In this document: in pieces, positions 15,776-23,226 of the stretch | How the letters are laid out: every line of letters starts with the position of its first letter | Position numbering within the stretch: the stretch's first letter is position 1 | NCBI GenBank assembly: GCA_964343355.1 | Contig: CAYFJC010000011.1 | Span: 1-28,631, forward strand | Direction: 5' to 3' | Source of the DNA: MED-G78 sp964343355 | GTDB taxonomy: Bacteria; Pseudomonadota; Gammaproteobacteria; Magnimaribacterales; D2472 | Length of the DNA: 28,631 bases | Translations under genes and position numbers: made by a program | The notes under the pieces: model-generated | Database searches by the model: none | The model's input: only the letters and a program-made list of their open reading frames with translations | What the model was told of the DNA's origin: nothing

Positions 15776-16222
15776 CTACTCTGGCAATACTTTAACTAAA
15801 ACTTCAACTGAAACTTCAGGATGTAGAGCTATAAATACATTATGATCGCCTTGTTCTTTAATAGGGCCATCAGGTAATTGAACTTCACTTTTATCAATAT
15901 TTATTTCTGAAGCAACAAAAGCATCTGCAATTTCTCTAGTTCCAACTGAGCCATATAAAGCGCCTTCTTCTGTTACAGGAACTGTAATTTCACATGAAGC
16001 GCCCTCTAAAGCCTCGGCTCTTCCTTGAGCTTGAGCTAGAGCATCTGCTGATGCTGCAGCTAATTCACCTTTTCTAGATTCAACTTCTGCTACATTTTTG
16101 TCACTTGCAAATGCAGCCTTCTTTTGAGGGATAAGAAAATTTCTTGCATAACCAGATTTAACATCAACTATGTCTCCAATTTCACCCAATCTTTGTATTC
16201 TATCTAATAGTATAATTTTCAT
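15776..16222 (-). CDS. rplI: 50S ribosomal protein L9
   Basis: 148 residues, the normal length for L9. The N-terminal rRNA-binding domain is clear (MKIILLDRIQRLGEIGDIVDVK, then GYARNFLIPQKKA), followed by the long helix (about 40-75) and the C-terminal domain with GALYGSVGTREIADA. It follows rpsR after 2 bases. The longer central helix is alanine- and glutamate-rich. It belongs to the rpsF-rpsR-rplI operon. Intact. Confidence 0.97.
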   Translation of the reverse strand: MKIILLDRIQRLGEIGDIVDVKSGYARNFLIPQKKAAFASDKNVAEVESRKGELAAASADALAQAQGRAEALEGASCEITVPVTEEGALYGSVGTREIADAFVASEINIDKSEVQLPDGPIKEQGDHNVFIALHPEVSVEVLVKVLPE

Positions 16223-16224
16223 TT

Positions 16225-16419
16225 TTATTTATGCATGTCAGTATAAGGAAGTAAGGCTAAGAACCTTGCAATCTTTATGGATTTAGTAACTTTTCTTTGA
16301 TTTGATGCTGAAATACCAGTAACTCTAGCTGGAACAATTTTTCCAGTTTCAGTAATAAATTGTCTCAGAACATCTGTATTTTTATAATCAAAATTATTTG
16401 GTAATTGAAATTTTTTCAT
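16225..16419 (-). CDS. rpsR: 30S ribosomal protein S18 (short N-terminus)
   Basis: 64 residues against about 75 in E. coli. The core is plain: DYKNTDVLRQFITETGKIVP, ARVTGISASNQRKVTKSIK and ARFLALLPYTDMHK. Missing is the basic N-terminal stretch with the RRRKFCRF-type motif; the protein instead starts MKKFQLPNNFDYKN. It cannot be extended upstream, because the codon before the ATG is the rpsF stop TAA in the same frame. A GAGGG within the end of rpsF serves as ribosome binding site. S18 pairs with S6 on the platform of the 30S subunit, and the two genes are coupled here. Confidence 0.94.
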   Translation of the reverse strand: MKKFQLPNNFDYKNTDVLRQFITETGKIVPARVTGISASNQRKVTKSIKIARFLALLPYTDMHK

Positions 16420-16860
16420 TTATGCGCCCTCTTCTTCGTTAGATTCTTTAATTGGAGCTTCTTCTTTAGTAGGAGCTACTTTTTTTACTTCCTTAGCAGG
16501 AGCTTCGTCTACAACTTCAGCTCTCTTATTTTTATTTTCTAGAGCTTCTGTTAACAGGACAGAGTCTTCGCCAGATAAATCTTTAACAGCCAATATTAAA
16601 TGTCTAATAATAGCTTCGTCATATTTTATCTTAGTTTCTATCTCAGCAATATTTTGAGGATTACCTTGCATACGATAAAGCAAGTAATGACCTTTATGAT
16701 GGTTGTTAATAGAATAAGCAAGCTGCCTTCTACCAATATCCTCTACCTTTTTAACTTCAAACGAGTTATCTGATAAAAGCTTTGCAAATTTCTTTTGAAA
16801 TTCATCCATCTTAGAGGAAAGATTAGGATTAATTATTAATATTGTTTCGTAATTATTCAT
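16420..16860 (-). CDS. rpsF: 30S ribosomal protein S6 with acidic C-terminal tail
   Basis: 146 residues. The first ~100 form the S6 fold: MNNYETILIINPNLS, KVEDIGRRQLAYSINNHHKGHYLLYRMQG and YDEAIIRHLILAVK. After that comes a tail of about 40 residues rich in Ala, Glu, Lys and Pro (APAKEVKKVAPTKEEAP...ESNEEEGA), which is probably disordered. S6 binds S18; in E. coli its C-terminus is glutamylated by RimK. It is the first gene of rpsF-rpsR-rplI(-dnaB-alr), with a promoter at 16914-16942 and AAAGG before the ATG. Confidence 0.97.
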   Translation of the reverse strand: MNNYETILIINPNLSSKMDEFQKKFAKLLSDNSFEVKKVEDIGRRQLAYSINNHHKGHYLLYRMQGNPQNIAEIETKIKYDEAIIRHLILAVKDLSGEDSVLLTEALENKNKRAEVVDEAPAKEVKKVAPTKEEAPIKESNEEEGA

Positions 16861-16869
16861 ATTTACCTT

Positions 16870-16904
16870 TTGGTTAAAGATTTTCTCTTATTTAAGAAAA
16901 CCAA
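16870..16904 (-). promoter_or_regulatory. Possible rpsF leader hairpin
   Basis: In the roughly 45-base leader of rpsF, the minus strand can pair TTGGTT (16904-16899) with AACCAA (16875-16870), or alternatively TTTTCT (16900-16895) with AGAAAA (16886-16881). Autoregulatory S6:S18 leaders are known in many bacteria, but they carry a conserved CCG in the loop or bulge and none is seen here. Weak evidence only. Confidence 0.25.
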
Positions 16905-16913
16905 GGAAGATGC

Positions 16914-16942
16914 ATTCTAATGTAAAAAAATTTTACAATCAA
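16914..16942 (-). promoter_or_regulatory. rpsF operon promoter
   Basis: On the minus strand TTGATT (16942-16937), a 17-base spacer and TAGAAT (16919-16914). The -35 overlaps the ftsA stop codon (16941-16939). The spacer holds a perfect inverted repeat, TGTAAAA/TTTTACA (16921-16937), which could be an operator. This promoter marks the boundary between the division cluster and the ribosomal protein operon. Confidence 0.65.
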
Positions 16943-18168
16943 TACTCGCCTTTAGCCCAATTTAAAAACTTGGAGATAAGGCTTTGATTATTTTCTAAAA
17001 TATAATTCTCTTTCTTTTGAATATGCCCGTGAGAAACTAGGCCAATTGAGGTAGCGTATATCGGATTTTGAAGAATATTTTCCATTCCTTGGAATTTAGA
17101 AGGCACACCAAGCCTTACGCTTGTTTGAAAAATTGATTCTGCGAGCTCAACAACACCTTCCATTTTTGATGTTCCACCAGTAAGGACAATTCCAGCTGGA
17201 ATTTTATCTTCGAAACCATTTCTGCTTATCTCTGCTTTAACTAACTGGCATAGCTCAATATATCTTGGCTCTATAAAGCCTGCTAAAGTTCTTCTTGCAA
17301 GCTCTGTGGGCGGTCTACCACCTACTCCTCTTACTTCTATAACCTCTTCATCATTTGTAAATTCTGGAACTGCACATCCTTGTCTTTGTTTTATATCTTC
17401 TGCTTCAGGAGTAGGAGTTCTTAATGCGACAGCAATATCATTGGTTACCATATCTCCAGCGATAGGAATATTTCCCGTAAAACCGATTGAGCCTGCTTGA
17501 AATATTGCTATATCAGTAGTACCTCCTCCAATATCAACCAAACATACACCTAAATCTTTTTCATCATCAGATAGTATTGAGTGAGAGCTTGCTAGCTGCT
17601 CAAGGACATATCCTTCGACTTTAAGACCACAATTTTTTACACATTTTTCAATATTCATAACTGCATTATTTGAGCAGGTGACTAAATGAACTCGGGCTTC
17701 AAGCCTTACACCAGACATTCCTAATGGGTCTTTTATACAATCTTGATCATCTATAACAAACTCTTGAGGTATAACATGAAGAACTTTTTGGTCTGATGGT
17801 ATAGCTATAGCTTGAGCTGATTCAATAACTCTTTCTATATCAGAAGATGAAACTTCTTTATCCTTTATCGCCTCTATCCCTTGAGAATTAAAGCTTCTGA
17901 TATGATTTCCAGCAATCCCAACAAATACTGATTTAATTTTTTCTTCGATCATGGATTGGGCTTGTTCAACTGCTTTCTGTATTGCATCAGTTGTAACATC
18001 AATATTTACAACTACGCCTTTTTTTAGGCCGCTAGATGGATATGATCCTAGAGCAATAATTTCAAGATTATCCTGAGCATCGTATTGACCGACAATACAA
18101 ACTATCTTGGAAGTTCCAATATCTAAACCAACAACAATATCTGAATCTTTTGAAGAATTATTTGCCAT
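16939..18168 (-). CDS. ftsA: Cell division protein FtsA
   Basis: An actin-like ATPase of 409 residues (E. coli 420) that ties FtsZ filaments to the inner membrane. Phosphate-binding loops are VGLDIGTSKIVCIVG (13-27) and LVDIGGGTTDIAIF, and GIVLTGGTSKMEG lies near the end. The C-terminal amphipathic membrane-targeting helix is present (ISKFLNWAKGEY). It overlaps ftsQ by 11 bases. Oddly, ftsZ does not follow; the next gene is rpsF with its own promoter overlapping this stop codon. No strong terminator is seen. Confidence 0.98.
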   Translation of the reverse strand: MANNSSKDSDIVVGLDIGTSKIVCIVGQYDAQDNLEIIALGSYPSSGLKKGVVVNIDVTTDAIQKAVEQAQSMIEEKIKSVFVGIAGNHIRSFNSQGIEAIKDKEVSSSDIERVIESAQAIAIPSDQKVLHVIPQEFVIDDQDCIKDPLGMSGVRLEARVHLVTCSNNAVMNIEKCVKNCGLKVEGYVLEQLASSHSILSDDEKDLGVCLVDIGGGTTDIAIFQAGSIGFTGNIPIAGDMVTNDIAVALRTPTPEAEDIKQRQGCAVPEFTNDEEVIEVRGVGGRPPTELARRTLAGFIEPRYIELCQLVKAEISRNGFEDKIPAGIVLTGGTSKMEGVVELAESIFQTSVRLGVPSKFQGMENILQNPIYATSIGLVSHGHIQKKENYILENNQSLISKFLNWAKGEY

Positions 18169-18787
18169 AATTTAATGCTATCCCATCCTTGTATCTTAAA
18201 TCTATCATACTAGGTATAGAGTTACTTTCGTATACATAATTTAAGCTTTGTTTAAAAGAATTTAACCTATCTTTTGATATAACTTTACCAAATTTTATCT
18301 CTGTATTATTTTGAGAAACTAGTATCCATCCAGATGAATATTTAAAATCAAGTTGAGTAAACTTATTTTGCTCTAATTTAATTTCAGTATTAATAAAATT
18401 AATTAGACTCATTGCATCAATCAACTGATTGCTCGGACAAAAAACTTTTATTAATTGGTTATTTTTTTTATCAAAATTAAATTTCTCCATATTGGTATCA
18501 ATATAATATTTTTCATTCCAGATAAAAATCGGTATCTTAGTATTAATAATTATTCTTACATTTCCATTGATTCTAAAATTAATTTTAAAATCTTCAATCC
18601 AGTCTTGATTTAGTAAAATATCCTTTATACCTTTATTTGTATTCGCAAGCTTTAATTCAGATATTAATTCTTTTTGAGCTTTATACATAAAGTTCTCTTC
18701 AAAAATTATCTCAATATTTTTAGATTTACTACAGGAGCTTATAGTTATTAAAAAAATTACTACAAATAGGAATTTATATCTGAACAT
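18158..18787 (-). CDS. ftsQ: FtsQ-like division protein with lipoprotein-type signal
   Basis: 209 residues, shorter than E. coli FtsQ (276). The region LLNQDWIEDFKINFR...NTKIPIFIWNEKYYID (about 58-98) matches the end of the FtsQ POTRA/start of the beta domain (consensus W-v...P.a.W), and the place between ddl and ftsA supports FtsQ. FtsQ links FtsB/FtsL to the early divisome. The N-terminus is MFRYKFLFVVIFLITISSC: a hydrophobic segment ending in a lipobox-like ISSC (Cys19) followed by SKSKN, whereas FtsQ normally has a cytoplasmic tail and a transmembrane helix. It looks like the signals of the DUF3604 and NlpD lipoproteins here. Overlaps ddl by 14 bases and ftsA by 11. The protein is divergent, so the name rests partly on context. 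Confidence 0.85.
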   Translation of the reverse strand: MFRYKFLFVVIFLITISSCSKSKNIEIIFEENFMYKAQKELISELKLANTNKGIKDILLNQDWIEDFKINFRINGNVRIIINTKIPIFIWNEKYYIDTNMEKFNFDKKNNQLIKVFCPSNQLIDAMSLINFINTEIKLEQNKFTQLDFKYSSGWILVSQNNTEIKFGKVISKDRLNSFKQSLNYVYESNSIPSMIDLRYKDGIALNYGK

Positions 18788-19700
18788 CTTTAATGATTAA
18801 TTGGACTAGCTCTTTATATGAAATCCCTGCCAATGCAGCTGATCTCGGAACGCAGCTATGAGAAGTCATACCTGGAACAGTATTAATTTCTAAAACATAG
18901 AAATTTCCGATTGAGTCCTCAAGAATATCTACTCTCCCCCAATTTGAGCAACCTAATTTATTAAAAGCTTGTAAAGATAGGTTATTAATTTCTTCTTTAG
19001 TTGATTGATCAAGCTGTACTTCAAGTAATTGAGTACTATCTGAAATATATTTTGCATCATAATCATAAAAACTATTACTAGTCTTGATTTCTATTATTGG
19101 GAGGCACTTACCGTTGATGATAGAGACTGTATATTCTCTATGTTTAATAGATTCCTCAAAAATAAAAGCTCTATTTGTAGTTTGTGCATTTCTAATAGAA
19201 TTTTCAAGATCAATATCAGAATTAATTTCAAAAATATCTATACTTGACCCATCCTCTTCGGGTTTTAAGAATAATTTTTTAATGTCTGAATCATACTTTG
19301 TATTAAAAGTATCAAAAGGAGATTGCATATTAAAATCAATCTTTTCTACTGAGAATCCTCTAGGAGTAGGAATAGATTTAGATTTTAAAATATTTTTAAA
19401 ATTAGATTTATTCCATGTATTTTTGCATGCCAGGTAGTCTGAACCTGTATATAAAATACCGAGACTATCTAGACCTTTTTGCAAGTTGCCTGATTCGCCT
19501 TCAAACCCATGAAGAGCTATAAAAACTAAATCATATTCTTTTAAATATTCTAATTTATCAATATCATTAAAGTCTTTTAAGTTAACTGAGTAACCTAAAT
19601 CTAAGAGAGCTTTATATATCGCTTCTCCACTATCAAGAGAGACCTCTCTTTCTGAAGATGCTCCTCCATAAAGAACTATAATTTTTTTTATTTCTGCCAT
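18774..19700 (-). CDS. ddl: D-alanine--D-alanine ligase
   Basis: A 308-residue ATP-grasp enzyme (DdlB type, E. coli 306) making D-Ala-D-Ala, the MurF substrate. Motifs are VLYGGASSEREVSLDSG (9-25), FIALHGFEGESGNLQKGLDSLGI, the substrate and ATP region LKPEEDGSSIDI, and the metal-binding end YVLEINTVPGMTSHS. It overlaps murC by 13 bases and ftsQ by 14. The order murG-murC-ddl-ftsQ-ftsA is the normal dcw order. Catalytic segments are intact. Confidence 0.97.
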   Translation of the reverse strand: MAEIKKIIVLYGGASSEREVSLDSGEAIYKALLDLGYSVNLKDFNDIDKLEYLKEYDLVFIALHGFEGESGNLQKGLDSLGILYTGSDYLACKNTWNKSNFKNILKSKSIPTPRGFSVEKIDFNMQSPFDTFNTKYDSDIKKLFLKPEEDGSSIDIFEINSDIDLENSIRNAQTTNRAFIFEESIKHREYTVSIINGKCLPIIEIKTSNSFYDYDAKYISDSTQLLEVQLDQSTKEEINNLSLQAFNKLGCSNWGRVDILEDSIGNFYVLEINTVPGMTSHSCVPRSAALAGISYKELVQLIIKDVQI

Positions 19701-21079
19701 TTCTTCTTTATTACTTCACATATAGATGAAATACTGCCAGCTCCTTGGGTAACAAGAATCTCAAAATCAGAAGATAAGTCTTTAATCTCATGTAATATTA
19801 ATTTATTAGAGGTAAGGCTCGCATTAAGTTTTCCTTTCTGCTTGATACTTTCTAGAAGTGTTTTTGAGGATATCCCTTTTATAGGAGTTTCGCTTGCTGG
19901 ATAGATATCTAATAATAAAAGTGAATCTGGCATAGACAAAACATCAATAAAATCGTTATAAAGTTGAGCAGTTCGCGTATATCTATGCGGCTGAAATATC
20001 ATACAAATCTTTTTCTTTGGAAATGCTTGTTGAATTGCATTAATTGTTGATCTTATTTCTTCTGGATGATGCCCATAATCATCTATTAAAATTATTTTCT
20101 TTTTATTAATCTTTATTTCATGTTTTTCAAATCTTCTTGAGACACCTTTAAATTTCTTAAGGCCTTTTTGTATAAAATTTATTGGAATGCCTTCTTCAAT
20201 ACTTGCAGCAATAGCTGCCGCAGCATTGTACAAATTATGCTTTCCAGGCATGGGTAAACTGAATGAGTGATTCTTTTGCTCAATATGGTCAGTTAAATTA
20301 AAACTTTGGTGGTTGTTTTTATAACTAGTATTAGATATCTGATAGTCACTTGTTGCAGAAAACCCAAACGAAATTTGTCTTCTCGAAATTTTCTTTGCAA
20401 CTTTTCTTACATTCTTATCATCCCCATTGAGAATTAGTGCGCCATAAAAAGGAATATTTTCTCCAAACATTTGAAAGGAATTTAACAATTTATCCATATC
20501 ATTATCGTAATAACTTAGATGATCATTATCGATATTTGTAAATACTCCAACATCTGGTTGAAGATGTAAAAAAGAGCCATCGCTTTCATCTGCTTCAGCT
20601 ATTAGATAATTTCCACTTCCTAGTTCTGAATTTTTTCCTATTCCTAAAACTTTTCCACCCACAATGTACGTAGGACTCAATAAAGCTTCACTAAATATAT
20701 TTGCAAGCATGCTTGTTGTAGTTGTCTTTCCATGACTTCCCGCTATAGCTATACTCTCGTAACCTCTCATTAAACTTCCCAACATTTGGGCTCTTGGAAT
20801 GATAGTAATACCTTTTCTTTTTGCAATTCTATATTCTGGATTAGAGGTCTTGATTGCAGATGACATTACTACCAAATCTGCTTTTCCAAGATTTTTTTCA
20901 TTATGTGTATAAAAAACTTTTGCTCCTATTTTTTTTAGATCACTAAGAGATTTTGATTTGTTTATATCTGATCCACTTACTTTATAGCCTTTTCTTAAAA
21001 GCAAATAGGCAATACCAATCATCCCAGAGCCTCCAATGCCTATAAAATGAATATGTTTAATTTTCTTTAGAGGGTTCAT
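19688..21079 (-). CDS. murC: UDP-N-acetylmuramate--L-alanine ligase
   Basis: 463 residues; adds L-Ala to UDP-MurNAc. The N-terminal UDP-binding loop is FIGIGGSGMIGIA (12-24), the ATP P-loop is AGSHGKTTTT (113-122), followed by EADESDGSFLHLQP, NIDNDHLSYY, PGKHNLYNAAAAIA (the His-Asn motif) and DDYGHHPEEIRSTI with FQPHRYTRT in the third domain. All catalytic segments are present, which makes it a useful contrast to the odd MurD further along. It overlaps murG by 4 bases and ddl by 13. Confidence 0.98.
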   Translation of the reverse strand: MNPLKKIKHIHFIGIGGSGMIGIAYLLLRKGYKVSGSDINKSKSLSDLKKIGAKVFYTHNEKNLGKADLVVMSSAIKTSNPEYRIAKRKGITIIPRAQMLGSLMRGYESIAIAGSHGKTTTTSMLANIFSEALLSPTYIVGGKVLGIGKNSELGSGNYLIAEADESDGSFLHLQPDVGVFTNIDNDHLSYYDNDMDKLLNSFQMFGENIPFYGALILNGDDKNVRKVAKKISRRQISFGFSATSDYQISNTSYKNNHQSFNLTDHIEQKNHSFSLPMPGKHNLYNAAAAIAASIEEGIPINFIQKGLKKFKGVSRRFEKHEIKINKKKIILIDDYGHHPEEIRSTINAIQQAFPKKKICMIFQPHRYTRTAQLYNDFIDVLSMPDSLLLLDIYPASETPIKGISSKTLLESIKQKGKLNASLTSNKLILHEIKDLSSDFEILVTQGAGSISSICEVIKKKWQK

Positions 21080-22122
21080 AAAGTATTTTTATTTAAGATT
21101 GAAGAAACAATATTTTTTGCAGCTTCATTGTGATTAGTTTCTAAATTCATTTGCTGCCAAGTTATATATTTTTTATCTTCTAAAATAGAGTTAATTTTTC
21201 TCTTGAGATCTTCAATTCCATTTTGTTGTTCATGAATCAATCCCATGCCTTTTTTTTCAATATATTTAGCATTAAATAACTGATGATTATCTATAGCATT
21301 AGGCAAAGGTATCATTAGTAAGCCTTTTTTCATTGAAATTGTCTCTGATAAGCTTAATGCACCAGACCTAGAGATTACAAAATCAGACCAATCAATTAAT
21401 AAATTTGGATTATCAAAAAATTCCTCTATTTCAATATTATTACAATCCTCATATAGTTTGACCAGATCTTCTTTTTTACCCTTGCCGCATTGATGTCTAA
21501 TGGATAATGGGTAATTAATGTTTTTTAGAATTAGAGGAAGATTATCATTGAGATACTTTGCTCCCTGGCTTCCTCCTGTTATGTATATTTTGATATTTTC
21601 AGCATCTGGCTTTTGAAATGAGGGCGTAAAAGAACTGCGAATTGGATTGCCAACAACTTCTGATTTTTTTATCTGTTTATTATGAAGCGGCATGCCTAAA
21701 AAAATTTTCTTAGCAATCATTGAAGATAGCTTGTTAGCTGAGCCTAAAACTGTATTTTGCTCATGAACATATATTGACTTAAAAAGAATAAATGCTGCTA
21801 AAGAAACAGGAATAGTTATAAAGCCACCAAAGACAATTACAGAATCAACTTTATTAAGTTTTATGATACTTAATAATCTAAAAATATTTATAGGAAGCTT
21901 AAGCAAAACAAAGATCTTATTTGCTAATCCATTCCCTCTAAAACCTTCCATTGATATTGATTCATATTGAATTTCTGGAATATTCTTAATTGCATTTTTT
22001 TCAAGAAGACTATTTGAACCTAGAAAAATAACTTCATGACCACAATTAATGAATTCACTTCCAACTGACACTGCAGGATATATGTGTCCACCTGTCTTGG
22101 CAGCAGCAATTAAAACTTTCAT
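21076..22122 (-). CDS. murG: MurG: UDP-GlcNAc--undecaprenyl-PP-MurNAc-pentapeptide GlcNAc transferase
   Basis: A 348-residue GT28 glycosyltransferase acting on the inner face of the membrane, converting lipid I to lipid II. The first domain carries KTGGHIYPAVSVGSE (9-23) and FGGFITIPVSLAA; the second has ITGGSQGAKYLNDNLP and the UDP-GlcNAc site SRSGALSLSETI...PLPNAIDNHQLFNAKYIE. The usual GGTGGH start reads AAKTGGH, but the key TGGH..P is retained. It begins 3 bases after ftsW ends and overlaps murC by 4. Confidence 0.97.
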   Translation of the reverse strand: MKVLIAAAKTGGHIYPAVSVGSEFINCGHEVIFLGSNSLLEKNAIKNIPEIQYESISMEGFRGNGLANKIFVLLKLPINIFRLLSIIKLNKVDSVIVFGGFITIPVSLAAFILFKSIYVHEQNTVLGSANKLSSMIAKKIFLGMPLHNKQIKKSEVVGNPIRSSFTPSFQKPDAENIKIYITGGSQGAKYLNDNLPLILKNINYPLSIRHQCGKGKKEDLVKLYEDCNNIEIEEFFDNPNLLIDWSDFVISRSGALSLSETISMKKGLLMIPLPNAIDNHQLFNAKYIEKKGMGLIHEQQNGIEDLKRKINSILEDKKYITWQQMNLETNHNEAAKNIVSSILNKNTL

Positions 22123-22125
22123 ATA

Positions 22126-23226
22126 CTAATAAAACTTATTTTCATTATTAATTCTTAAAACTATAGCAATAAAGGACATCATTATAATAATGCTAGTTCC
22201 CCCGTAGCTTATAAAGGGTAATGTTAAACCTTTTGTTGGAAGAAGGCCTATATTTACTGCTAAATTAAACAGAGCTTGAATTGAGATTAAAAAACCAATG
22301 CCAAAGGTAACAAAACCCTGAAAAAACCTCTTTAAGGCTAAAGAATGAATAGCGATTGAAAAAATAGCAAAAATCATAGCTAAATATAGTGAGATTAATA
22401 AAATAACTCCGAATATTCCTAATTCCTCAACGAGTACAGCAAAAATAAAGTCTGTATGAGCTTCTGGCAGAAAAAGATTTTTTTGAAAACTGTTACCTAG
22501 CCCCAACCCTATCCAGTTTGCTTGACCAATTCCTATCAACGAATTACTTAATTGCCATCCAGCACCCTGTTGGACTAAAAATGGATCCATAAATGACATA
22601 ACTCTCGTCAGTCTAAAAGGAGTGAAGTAGATGGCAACAAATCCTAGAGCGCCTATTAATAAAATTAGTAACCCAAATTGAAAAAAAGATATGCCAGCAA
22701 AAAATAAGATTGCTACCACTACAGCACATATAATTGCTGTTGTTCCAAGGTCAGGCTGCGATAAGATCAAAAAAGACACAAGACCTAATAACATTAAAGG
22801 TTTAAGAAAACCTCTTAGTGTACTTATTTCTCCCATTCTTCGAACACAATATCCGGATGTATATAAAATCATACTAAATTTGCAAACTTCAGCGGGTTGG
22901 ATGTTAATTGGTCCTAATCTTATCCACCTAATACTTCCATTTACCTCAGTACCAATACCGGGAATAAATAGAGCAACGAGAAGTAATATACTTATAAGCA
23001 TGAAAAGCCAGTCTGTTTTTTCTAACAAGGAGGAAGGAATTGAAAGAAAGACTGTAAATATAAAAATACCAACTCCAATAAATAAAGCCTGCCTGGTTGC
23101 AAAATGGAAAGGGTTGCCTGTTAAGTTATCTGCAATATAGATACTTGATGATGTAACCATTATCAAGCCAAGAGTAATTAATCCTACTAAGGAAATTGAA
23201 AGAAAAATATTATTTCTATAAATCAT
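22126..23226 (-). CDS. ftsW: Septal peptidoglycan polymerase FtsW
   Basis: A 366-residue SEDS-family polytopic protein that polymerises lipid II at the septum with FtsI. Conserved segments are VTSSSIYIA near the start, GIGTEVNGSIRWIRLGPINIQPAEVCKF, LSQPDLGTTAII, QLSNSLIGIGQANWIGLGLG, LPEAHTDFIFAVLVEELG and LPTKGLTLPFISYGGTSII. It has a shorter N-terminus than E. coli FtsW (414), with the first membrane helix almost at the start. FtsW rather than RodA follows from its place between murD and murG. It overlaps murD by 11 bases. Confidence 0.97.
   Translation of the reverse strand: MIYRNNIFLSISLVGLITLGLIMVTSSSIYIADNLTGNPFHFATRQALFIGVGIFIFTVFLSIPSSLLEKTDWLFMLISILLLVALFIPGIGTEVNGSIRWIRLGPINIQPAEVCKFSMILYTSGYCVRRMGEISTLRGFLKPLMLLGLVSFLILSQPDLGTTAIICAVVVAILFFAGISFFQFGLLILLIGALGFVAIYFTPFRLTRVMSFMDPFLVQQGAGWQLSNSLIGIGQANWIGLGLGNSFQKNLFLPEAHTDFIFAVLVEELGIFGVILLISLYLAMIFAIFSIAIHSLALKRFFQGFVTFGIGFLISIQALFNLAVNIGLLPTKGLTLPFISYGGTSIIIMMSFIAIVLRINNENKFY

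Noticed and set aside
16861..16938. S6:S18 autoregulatory leader RNA
   Set aside because: A hairpin can be drawn, but the conserved CCG motif is absent; kept only as a weak leader hairpin.
22691..23140. A 149-codon open frame on the plus strand opposite ftsW
   Set aside because: It lies wholly antisense to a clear ftsW, has no recognisable motif, and its Lys/Thr/Ile-rich content is what the complement of a membrane protein gene gives.
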